7,452 bases of DNA from Spirochaetales bacterium (GTDB taxonomy: Bacteria > Spirochaetota > Spirochaetia > Treponematales > UBA12059). Position numbers and translations under genes: made by a program. Shown piece by piece: positions 1 to 5,566 of this stretch. Position 1 is the first letter of the stretch, and every line of letters begins with the position of its first letter. The stretch spans positions 1 to 7,452 of the forward strand of contig SPCK01000096.1 of NCBI GenBank assembly GCA_004525355.1, read 5' to 3'. The notes below the pieces were generated by a model, which did no database searches, was not told the DNA's origin, and saw only the letters and a program-made list of their open reading frames with translations.

Positions 1-90
1 CAGGTCAGCGGCCGCACGGCCAGTTTCTCGATGCTTTCATCAGACCTGTATACATCACAGGATCCAGTCGCCATCAGCGTTACCTGGTGA
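1..90 (+). CDS. C-terminal end of an upstream gene, partial
   Basis: Frame 1 is open from the window edge to a TGA at 88-90 and gives 29 residues ending ...DPVAISVTW. Its codons mostly end in C or G, as in the neighbouring genes, and its composition looks like real protein. The two other forward frames are also open here, but the gene-1 frame reads as an Arg/His/Gln-rich string typical of a non-coding frame. The stop lies 32 bases before the start of the next gene, on the same strand, so the two are probably cotranscribed. The family cannot be recognised from so short a tail. A non-coding leader is the alternative. Confidence 0.45.
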   Translation, partial: QVSGRTASFSMLSSDLYTSQDPVAISVTW

Positions 91-111
91 TCGAATTCCC
101 GCGGGCTTCCC

Positions 112-116
112 GGAGG
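112..116 (+). promoter_or_regulatory. Shine-Dalgarno site fixing the lipoprotein start
   Basis: GGAGG sits 6 bases before the ATG at 123. It decides between two in-frame starts: the upstream GTG at 87 has no such site and would put a 12-residue polar extension before the signal peptide. Confidence 0.8.
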
Positions 117-122
117 TGCCAA

Positions 123-1307
123 ATGTTCATAGGCAAGAATCGTTTCCTGGCATGCGCTGTCGCGGCCGTCGCGTTACTGGCGCTGTCCTGCGTTTCATCG
201 CCCGGGGTCGATAACGGGGTATCCAACGACCAACCCGCTGGTACCCTGCCGCCCGCTTCGGCGGGCGCGGCTGGCGGGCAAGTATCATCGTCTCCTGAAA
301 CGGACGCCGGCATCGATGCGCTGGTCGACAAGGCTCGCGCGGCGATCGATTCCAACCACCTGTCGGAGGGCATCCGTTACTACGTGGCCGCGATGGGCAG
401 GGCCAGCAAGGCCGGCAGGCGAAGTCTGGTCGATTCGATCACCGGAACGCTCAACGAGATCAGCCCCAGGCTTTCATTGGAACCACATGAATCATGGATA
501 GGCCCAGACGGGACCCAACGGACCGGCGATGTCCGGGCCGCTTCCCGTGGCCAGGGGACGATGCCTGCGGTGTTCCTCTATGAAAGTTACGGTTACGCCA
601 AGAGCCCCATCGGAGACGCGACGATACGATTCGAGTTCGTTCGCAACGGGGGAACGCTGACTCCATCGGTATCCACGGACGCCCAGGGCCTCGCAAATAC
701 GACGATTTCATCAATAGACTCGACCGGCGAGGAAGCGTCGGTGCGGGCGTATCCGGTTTTCAGCGCCGAGGGCTACAACTTCGCCTTCAAGACTGTCTTC
801 AGGGATTTCGGCTACGCGCCGCCGCTCAGGGTAGCCGTCGTGGCCGGACTTGAACGCCTGCCTTCCGGCTACAGTGACAATCCCCGGGTTCTGGACGCTG
901 TTGCGGCCTCTCTCAAGCCATTTGGCGTGGACGTCAAGCCGTACAACGGGGTCGTCGCTCCAGAACGATTCATGTCAGCCTTCGCCGGGCAGGCAGCGGG
1001 ACTGGTCTCCCTGTCCGACGGCAAACAGCCCGGGTACTTCGCGCTGGTATACGTCGAGGTCGCGACCCCGACCCAGATGGTGTTCCAGGGCAAGGTTTAC
1101 AATATCTATATCGCCGTGTGCAAGGTGACGCTCCGGGTGGTCCGGGCGGATGGCACCATCGTCTTCTCGGAAGCGATTGATGGCATCAAGGGCCAGGGAG
1201 GGACCGAACAAGCCGGCATTGACGATGCCTTGGTCAAGGCTCGTGAAACCCTTGCCGCGGCCCTCGACAAGCGAACCAATCAACTGCGGACATCCTTCGA
1301 GAACTAG
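123..1307 (+). CDS. Predicted lipoprotein with Ig-like and CsgG/LPP20-like domains
   Basis: 394 residues; the specific function is unknown. The N-terminus is a type II-like signal peptide: basic MFIGKNR, a hydrophobic stretch, then LLALSC with the candidate lipidated Cys at 23. The -1 Ser and -2 Leu make this a relaxed lipobox, as is common in spirochaetes. A Ser/Gly/Pro/Ala-rich linker (about 24-60) follows, then a helical segment (about 62-121) resembling a TPR-type repeat. Residues about 148-213 look like a bacterial Ig-like (Big_1-type) domain, with PIGDATIRFEF, STDAQGLA and EEASVRAYP in the usual order. Residues about 234-384 have the alternating strands and final helix (DDALVKARETLAAAL) of CsgG/LPP20/LpoB-type lipoproteins. 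It would be anchored to a membrane facing the periplasm or cell surface. It probably shares a transcript with the partial gene before it. It ends in tandem TAG stops, with hairpins just after. Domain calls are by eye; lipoprotein status is the firmest part. Confidence 0.85.
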   Translation: MFIGKNRFLACAVAAVALLALSCVSSPGVDNGVSNDQPAGTLPPASAGAAGGQVSSSPETDAGIDALVDKARAAIDSNHLSEGIRYYVAAMGRASKAGRRSLVDSITGTLNEISPRLSLEPHESWIGPDGTQRTGDVRAASRGQGTMPAVFLYESYGYAKSPIGDATIRFEFVRNGGTLTPSVSTDAQGLANTTISSIDSTGEEASVRAYPVFSAEGYNFAFKTVFRDFGYAPPLRVAVVAGLERLPSGYSDNPRVLDAVAASLKPFGVDVKPYNGVVAPERFMSAFAGQAAGLVSLSDGKQPGYFALVYVEVATPTQMVFQGKVYNIYIAVCKVTLRVVRADGTIVFSEAIDGIKGQGGTEQAGIDDALVKARETLAAALDKRTNQLRTSFEN

Positions 1308-1310
1308 TAG

Positions 1311-1332
1311 AAAACGCCGCCTTCGCGGTTTT
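1311..1332. terminator. Possible bidirectional terminator hairpin
   Basis: CCGC (1317-1320) pairs with GCGG (1325-1328) across a CTTC loop. The flanking AAAA (1311-1314) pairs with TTTT (1329-1332) if CG at 1315-1316 bulges out. An A-run on one side and a T-run on the other would let it act in both directions between the convergent lipoprotein and dinB genes. The GC stem is only 4 bp, so efficiency may be low. Confidence 0.5.
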
Positions 1333-1337
1333 GCGAC

Positions 1338-1380
1338 GCCCTGCTATGGAACGCACCGTGCGGATCAGGGCTTGTTTTGT
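1338..1380 (+). terminator. Nested hairpin with T-rich tail, probable terminator
   Basis: GCCCTG (1338-1343) pairs perfectly with CAGGGC (1366-1371). Inside it, CGCAC (1352-1356) and GTGCG (1358-1362) form a second perfect inverted repeat. The outer arm is followed by TTGTTTTGT. This fits an intrinsic terminator for the rightward lipoprotein gene. Its right arm and T-tract lie inside the 3' end of dinB, whose stop codon is 1365-1367 on the other strand. Confidence 0.5.
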
Positions 1381-2564
1381 CTGGTATCCTTCCCGTCGGG
1401 CTTGGGAACGAGGCGCGCGCGCGTTATCTTGCCCAAGCCGCGCCGTGATGCGGCGAACACGGCACGCTCTACCGCAGCCGACCGTTTGGCTACCTTTTCC
1501 CGGTCATCCTCAAACAAGTTGCCCTGTTCGGCGGTACCTACCCCGAGGTTCGCCAGTCCAAGGCCGATCAACCTGAGCGGCCGGCCTTCCCATTTCCGGT
1601 CCAGCAGAGACTGCGCCGTTTCGTAGATGCCGGCCGATCCGATAAAAGGACCCGGCTTCGTCTCGCGCGCACTGACGGTCTCGAAATCGTCGTAACGTAT
1701 CTTGAGCACTACGGTCCGTGAAGACAATCCATCCTCGTACATACGGGCGCAGAGTTCCTCGGCCATGCCCAGAAGCACCGATTCCAGGGTTTGCCGGTCG
1801 CGGACGTCACGTTCGAACGTCGTCTCGGTACTTATGGATCGAGACTTCGGTTCGGCGGAATAGATGCCCGGATCCATTCCGCGGCAGACCTTGTACAGAA
1901 AGCCCCCGCCCGATTCACCAAAGATCGAGGCCAGCGTCGCCGCTGAAAGGGACAGAAGCGTGGCCATGCTGTCGATTCCCAGCTCCGCCAACCGACCCTT
2001 GGTCCTGGGTCCCGCCCCCCACAGTTTGTCCAGACCCAACCCGAGCATGAAGTCCGCCTCCTGCCCCTGACGAACGAGAACCAGGCCGTCGGGCTTTTCC
2101 AGCCCCGAGGCGATCTTGGCCAGATAACGATTCGACGCGATACCGATGGATATGCTCAATCCTGTATCAGCGGCGACCCGATGCTTTATCGTAGCGGCAG
2201 CGGCCTCGTGCGGCCCCCATAGTCGTTCCGTACCGCTCATGTCCAGGCTGGCCTCGTCGATCGACACCCGTATCACGTCGGGCGTGAAATCGGAGAACAC
2301 CGACATGACGCGCGAAGACAACTCGGCGTAGCGCTCCATCCTGACCGGCCGGAATATTCCTTTCGGGCACAGGCGCCTGGCCTCGCCGATGGGCATGGCC
2401 GAATGGACACCGAAACGCCTGGCCTCATAAGAGCAGGTCGAGACGACGCCGCGCCGACTGTGCGAACCGCCCACGATGACTGGTTTGCCCCCGAGGGATG
2501 GATCGTCAAGCACTTCAACCGCCGCGAAAAATGCGTCCAGGTCAACATGGAAGAATACCGGCAT
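1365..2564 (-). CDS. dinB: DNA polymerase IV (Y-family translesion polymerase)
   Basis: 399 residues, slightly longer than the usual 350 or so. It is a template-directed, error-prone polymerase without proofreading that copies past damaged bases in the cytoplasm. The N-terminal motif HVDLDAFFAAVE carries the metal ligand Asp8 and the steric-gate position Phe13. SIDEASLD supplies Asp103 and Glu104, so the catalytic triad numbering matches E. coli Pol IV. CSYEARRFGVHSAMP (finger region), SIGIASNRYLAKIAS (palm) and SRSISTETTF (start of the little finger) are all in order. QGNLF at 347-351 fits a beta-clamp-binding motif; a charged tail of about 48 residues follows. The frame is open for another 111 codons upstream, but those overlap the previous gene. 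The ATG at 2564 has a strong Shine-Dalgarno site and gives the canonical N-terminus. It is the second gene of an operon, 14 bases after its neighbour. No LexA-type site was recognised at the operon promoter. Confidence 0.97.
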   Translation of the reverse strand: MPVFFHVDLDAFFAAVEVLDDPSLGGKPVIVGGSHSRRGVVSTCSYEARRFGVHSAMPIGEARRLCPKGIFRPVRMERYAELSSRVMSVFSDFTPDVIRVSIDEASLDMSGTERLWGPHEAAAATIKHRVAADTGLSISIGIASNRYLAKIASGLEKPDGLVLVRQGQEADFMLGLGLDKLWGAGPRTKGRLAELGIDSMATLLSLSAATLASIFGESGGGFLYKVCRGMDPGIYSAEPKSRSISTETTFERDVRDRQTLESVLLGMAEELCARMYEDGLSSRTVVLKIRYDDFETVSARETKPGPFIGSAGIYETAQSLLDRKWEGRPLRLIGLGLANLGVGTAEQGNLFEDDREKVAKRSAAVERAVFAASRRGLGKITRARLVPKPDGKDTRQNKP

Positions 2565-2572
2565 CGTACGAA

Positions 2573-2579
2573 TCCTTCC
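2573..2579 (-). promoter_or_regulatory. Shine-Dalgarno site of dinB overlapping the upstream stop
   Basis: On the minus strand, GGAAGGA lies 8 bases before the dinB ATG. Its first G is the last base of the TAG stop (2579-2581) of the membrane-protein gene. Ribosomes finishing the first gene would therefore stop on the initiation site, which suggests translational coupling. Confidence 0.75.
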
Positions 2580-4159
2580 TACTGGAGCAATAGGACCGCA
2601 GCTTCGACCAAAACCGCAATGGGCAGGCCAAGCGCGAAGAAGAAAGCCGGCTTTCCTCCGCGCCTGAGACGCGATCCGCCTGAAAGCGATGCCCCGAGCC
2701 AGAGCGCGAACGGCGCGGCCAGAAGCGCCTGGAGCAGAGCTCCTACCCATGAGCCGTACAGGAGGGCCGTAGCGATTTCGGGATGGCGACCTGCAAGGAT
2801 CGGCAGGAAATAAGGCATCGGGAGCGCCACGGCCAGCATGAGGAATGCCGCCGACACTGGTCCAGCCACAGTACCGAGCATTGTGCACAGTGCACATGCA
2901 AACGCATACGGCGCTGCCTGGGGCAGCACCACCATTGCGACGACACCTAAAAAGGTAAAGGCAAGCGCCGAGGCCCGCAAAGCCGTGGCGCGATCGGTAT
3001 GCCGCAGCAGACCCGCGCGGGCAGCATACCCCGAGATCGCAAAATACGCGGCAAGAAAGGAGGCTATTCGCGTGCCGAATATAAGAATCTGGCCCGGGCT
3101 GCCGCCGACTGATACGTTTTCGGAGTTGACAACGGTCGCAATCAGCGCGGCAGCCCTTCCAGCGAACGCTGCAGCTCCGCTGGCCAGCAGGGCTATGACG
3201 ATCGATTGAAGTGATTCCCTGACTACGCCCGCGGATCGGACGTTTCCGGATTCAGTCGCTTCGATCGCTCTAAAACGTATCGTGGCGGACATGCAGATCG
3301 CCGCGAAGAAACCGAGGGCAAGGAACAGGAGGGTTCTGTCATCGAGCGTCAGTTCCTTTCCCGGGAACGGATAGACCAGATAGTTGACATCGGCATCCTC
3401 CCGCTTGTCATCCTGCGGTTTTAAGCGAGCGAGGCGCGCCACTGCGGCGCCCAGCCGCTCTTCGGAGGTCGACACGGATTCCCCCGATAGCCGCAAATCT
3501 CCGCCGAGCGCGACGGCAGGCAGTTCCGCCGCGAGCCAGGGTTCCAGGTGATCATTGCCTCTCGTCAGGCCGGCCTTGGCGAAAAAGGATGTGACCGGCA
3601 ACCAGGCGATCGGGACGTCAGCCTCCGCGAACGCCTGTCGAACCGCTTTCACGGCATCAAGCGGCGACAAACGCCGATACGCCGCGCTGTCCAGTCGTAG
3701 CGACGAGGCTCCCTCGGTCATATCCATGACCAATACGAGCGAAACATGCAGTTCCGCCAGCGTACGCATCACGCCTCCGGTTTTCCAGGGCGAAGCGCCC
3801 GGTTCTATGTCTTCGAAAACGGGGCCATCTTCTTCATCGAGAGTCAGGAAGAGGACCGAGGCATCCGGATCCTGCCTGTTTGCCAGCTCATTGATGAGCT
3901 CCAGCCAACGCGTGCCCGACAAGGCCGACGCATCGGCAGGCAGCGCCACGACAATGGCGGGAGGGCTATTCCCCACGATGAAAGCCCTCGTAAGTCCGGG
4001 GAGTGGCCCGAGGATTTCCGTGGCCGGCCTGATGGTCTCGGGGCGGGACGTAGCCAGGTCGGATGCAGACTGCCACGCTCCACTCGACCCTTGGGCCATC
4101 GAAATGGAGGCGGACAGGAGGAAAACCATGATCGATATGAGTCCGATATGCCGATACAT
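2579..4159 (-). CDS. Membrane protein with degenerate M28-like exported domain
   Basis: 526 residues from the ATG at 4159. MYRHIGLISIMVFLL...SMAQG is a signal peptide with likely cleavage after SMA. Residues about 65-220 read like a zinc-aminopeptidase (M28) fold in order: IVVALPAD (72-76, where active enzymes have a His-x-Asp), LDEEDG with Glu109-Glu110 at the catalytic Glu-Glu position, LVMDM with Asp146, and GNDHLEPW...LPAVAL (201-218), like the SDH...GIPA hallmark. The first zinc His is replaced, so peptidase activity is doubtful. Residues about 276-526 hold roughly eight hydrophobic segments, ending at the C-terminus. This order of M28-like lumenal domain plus membrane bundle recalls eukaryotic GAA1 and ERMP1 in architecture only. 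An ATG at 4192 opens the frame further but lies within the promoter; an ATG at 4129 would leave no basic n-region. No Shine-Dalgarno site precedes any of the three. It is the first gene of an operon with dinB. Its function is unknown. Confidence 0.8.
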   Translation of the reverse strand: MYRHIGLISIMVFLLSASISMAQGSSGAWQSASDLATSRPETIRPATEILGPLPGLTRAFIVGNSPPAIVVALPADASALSGTRWLELINELANRQDPDASVLFLTLDEEDGPVFEDIEPGASPWKTGGVMRTLAELHVSLVLVMDMTEGASSLRLDSAAYRRLSPLDAVKAVRQAFAEADVPIAWLPVTSFFAKAGLTRGNDHLEPWLAAELPAVALGGDLRLSGESVSTSEERLGAAVARLARLKPQDDKREDADVNYLVYPFPGKELTLDDRTLLFLALGFFAAICMSATIRFRAIEATESGNVRSAGVVRESLQSIVIALLASGAAAFAGRAAALIATVVNSENVSVGGSPGQILIFGTRIASFLAAYFAISGYAARAGLLRHTDRATALRASALAFTFLGVVAMVVLPQAAPYAFACALCTMLGTVAGPVSAAFLMLAVALPMPYFLPILAGRHPEIATALLYGSWVGALLQALLAAPFALWLGASLSGGSRLRRGGKPAFFFALGLPIAVLVEAAVLLLQ

Positions 4160-4171
4160 AATGCAGGGGGG

Positions 4172-4200
4172 ATAGTAGGCCTCAGGTCTCATACCGTCAA
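4172..4200 (-). promoter_or_regulatory. Sigma70-type promoter of the membrane protein-dinB operon
   Basis: On the minus strand, TTGACG (4200-4195) and TACTAT (4177-4172) are separated by 17 bases. Transcription would start near 4165-4162, only a few bases before the ATG at 4159, giving an almost leaderless message. This also excludes the in-frame ATG at 4192, which lies within the promoter. Confidence 0.55.
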
Positions 4201-4206
4201 TACCGT
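4191..4206. repeat. Direct repeat ATACCGT x2 between divergent promoters
   Basis: ATACCGT occurs at 4191-4197 and 4200-4206, a 9-bp period. The pair covers the leftward -35 box and ends right before the rightward -35 box, a position where a bound regulator could affect both promoters. Confidence 0.5.
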
Positions 4207-4235
4207 TTTACAGCGCCTGTTCTATCGGGTATACT
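4207..4235 (+). promoter_or_regulatory. Sigma70-type promoter of the GHKL-like gene
   Basis: TTTACA (4207-4212) and TATACT (4230-4235) are separated by 17 bases, close to consensus. The expected start near 4242 leaves a leader of about 60 bases. The -35 box is only 6 bp from the -35 box of the leftward promoter. Confidence 0.65.
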
Positions 4236-4250
4236 CTTTACCAACAGGCG
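4214..4250. promoter_or_regulatory. Operator-like inverted repeat flanking the -10 box
   Basis: CGCCTGTT (4214-4221) and AACAGGCG (4243-4250) are perfect inverted copies separated by 21 bases. Their centres are 29 bp apart, about three helical turns, so both arms face the same side of the DNA. The left arm lies in the -35/-10 spacer and the right arm at about the transcription start, a layout typical of repressor sites. It cannot be a simple RNA hairpin of this promoter, because the left arm is upstream of the start. The regulator is unknown. Confidence 0.45.
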
Positions 4251-4302
4251 TCACGGCAGGGCCGACTCGGCATTCTACATCAACCTCGGGAGTGTTCATC
4301 GC

Positions 4303-5469
4303 ATGGGTTCGCAAGAGCGAAAAACGATAATTGAATTACCCGTCAAGGTCATACTCACCGAGGTCGGCACGACGTTCTTCATCAAGAACAAGAAGAACCT
4401 GCGCAAATTCAAGCTCGCGGACAATGTTGAAGAGTACGGCATCTTCATGGATCGCTTCACACCGGCCAGCCTTCAACGGATGATGCTCATCGACTATGTC
4501 TCCAAGATAGAAATCTCCAACAGTGAGTTCGTGACCATCAGGCCGGAAGTGATGGACATAGCCAAGCTCATCACCTATTCGATGCTTTACCGCCAGTACG
4601 ACGCCTATATCTTCCACCGGGTCATGGCCAGCGACGTTATCAAGAACTGGAATCGCAAGAATCCGGCCAATATCATCGACAACAAGACCAAGATCAACGA
4701 ATCCTTTCTCCAGAACGCCATCAAGGAGAAAGAAAAAGATATTTCCGAGATCAAGCAGACGATCCTGGCGCCCATGTACGCGTTCATCAGCAAGAACTCA
4801 AGCCTCCTGCCAGAGGAAAAAAACATTCAGCTTCTGTTATCAGAGAAATACCTGAACCAGCTGAGGCCATTCATCTGGTTTATCGTGGCCAAGTTCAAGG
4901 GCATGGACGGCTATGAAACGCTCATCAAAGACATTCGGACCAGTCTTGCCGAATATATGGAGAAGGCCAAGATCGCCGAGTACGTGGCCCTGAACATCAT
5001 GGAACTCGCGACCAACGCCGAGAATTCCAACCTCAAGCGCGAGGCCAAGGCGATTTTCAAGGGTGCGGTGGACATGAATTCCGTACTCTTCGACCCGAAC
5101 GTGCGCAGGCAGGTAATCGATTCGCTCCAGCGCAAGGGCGAATTGGTATACCTCTCATGGCGCCTGGGATCCCGCGGCTCGTCAATAGGAACGCAGGGCC
5201 GTCTCCAGATCACCATTTTCAACAAGGAATCAGAATACGAAAAAATGAAGGAAGCTTTTGACGAGAAGAAGAGCGCGGATCTGAAGAAGCGGAGCCTTCA
5301 GGACTTTTACAAGGATCTTCCGGACGGCGAAGCCAACACCGAATTGGGCCTGTACTATCTGTCCTACCTGTCCGAAGCCTGCGAAAAAGTCAATATTAAA
5401 TTTGAATCACTGGTCAACCAAGTGTCCGGATCGGACCTGACCGTAATTACCCTCGTCATCAATCTCTAA
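4303..5469 (+). CDS. Conserved-looking protein with degenerate GHKL ATPase-like C-terminus
   Basis: 388 residues with no signal peptide or membrane segment, so cytoplasmic. The ATG has GGGAG 10 bases upstream. The N-terminal part (about 9-80) looks mostly beta (ELPVKVILTEVGTTFFI...). About 81-225 is helical and Lys/Glu-rich in the middle. From about 226 the order of a GHKL ATP-binding fold appears. NIMELATNAEN (231-241) resembles the N-box, with Glu234 and Asn238. LQITIFNKES (301-310) sits where the G1 strand and its Asp-x-Gly should be, but has Asn and Glu instead. TELGLYYLSYLSEA (346-359) resembles the G2 box and following helix. IKFES and the final strands DLTVITLVINL close the fold. No phospho-acceptor His domain or receiver domain is recognised. 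Nucleotide binding is uncertain. The gene is visibly more AT-rich than its neighbours, partly because of its Lys, Asn and Ile content. It has its own promoter and lies 97 bases before ppdK with no convincing terminator between. I recall similar unnamed proteins from treponemes but cannot check. Confidence 0.88.
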   Translation: MGSQERKTIIELPVKVILTEVGTTFFIKNKKNLRKFKLADNVEEYGIFMDRFTPASLQRMMLIDYVSKIEISNSEFVTIRPEVMDIAKLITYSMLYRQYDAYIFHRVMASDVIKNWNRKNPANIIDNKTKINESFLQNAIKEKEKDISEIKQTILAPMYAFISKNSSLLPEEKNIQLLLSEKYLNQLRPFIWFIVAKFKGMDGYETLIKDIRTSLAEYMEKAKIAEYVALNIMELATNAENSNLKREAKAIFKGAVDMNSVLFDPNVRRQVIDSLQRKGELVYLSWRLGSRGSSIGTQGRLQITIFNKESEYEKMKEAFDEKKSADLKKRSLQDFYKDLPDGEANTELGLYYLSYLSEACEKVNIKFESLVNQVSGSDLTVITLVINL

Positions 5470-5510
5470 AGCCAGCCACCGTCGTTCTCCATCCCTTACC
5501 GCACGGTTCA

Positions 5511-5537
5511 TTGACAGTCCGTGTTCTTTCCTATACT
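5511..5537 (+). promoter_or_regulatory. Promoter of ppdK
   Basis: TTGACA (5511-5516) is a perfect -35 box. TATACT (5532-5537) is the best -10 but only 15 bases away. TACTTT (5534-5539) would give the preferred 17. Either implies a start near 5544 and a leader of about 20-25 bases. The strong boxes and the C/G-ending codons of ppdK suggest high expression. Confidence 0.65.
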
Positions 5538-5551
5538 TTTTGCATCTGAAC

Positions 5552-5556
5552 GGAGG
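5552..5556 (+). promoter_or_regulatory. Shine-Dalgarno site of ppdK
   Basis: GGAGG lies 10 bases before the ATG at 5567. It selects this start, which also gives the expected PPDK N-terminus. Confidence 0.75.
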
Positions 5557-5566
5557 ATATAACCTT

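Noticed and set aside
45..61. CCTGT-N7-ACAGG inverted repeat, like an E. coli LexA box
   Set aside because: The E. coli site needs CTGT-N8-ACAG and here the gap is 7. It also appears to lie inside the coding end of the upstream gene. It resembles the 4214-4250 arms only in a short core with very different spacing.
87..122. GTG start at 87 for the lipoprotein, overlapping the TGA at 88-90
   Set aside because: It has no Shine-Dalgarno site and would add a polar stretch before the signal peptide. The ATG at 123 has GGAGG at proper spacing.
2565..2897. N-terminal extension of the Pol IV reading frame on the minus strand
   Set aside because: It overlaps the coding end of the membrane-protein gene, is Arg/Gly-rich off-frame sequence, and Pol IV proteins begin at the MPVFFHVDLD position.
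4261..4271. GCCGACTCGGC palindrome in the leader of the GHKL-like gene
   Set aside because: It forms at most a 4-bp stem with a 3-base loop, far from the ribosome site. Such a short palindrome is expected by chance in GC-rich DNA.
4303..5469. Lower GC of this gene as a sign of recent horizontal transfer
   Set aside because: Its Lys/Asn/Ile/Glu-rich protein composition largely explains the difference, and no mobile-element traces flank it.
5478..5507. ACCGT-N20-ACGGT as a terminator after the GHKL-like gene
   Set aside because: The stem is only 5 bp with a long loop and no T-tract follows, so it is not a credible intrinsic terminator.
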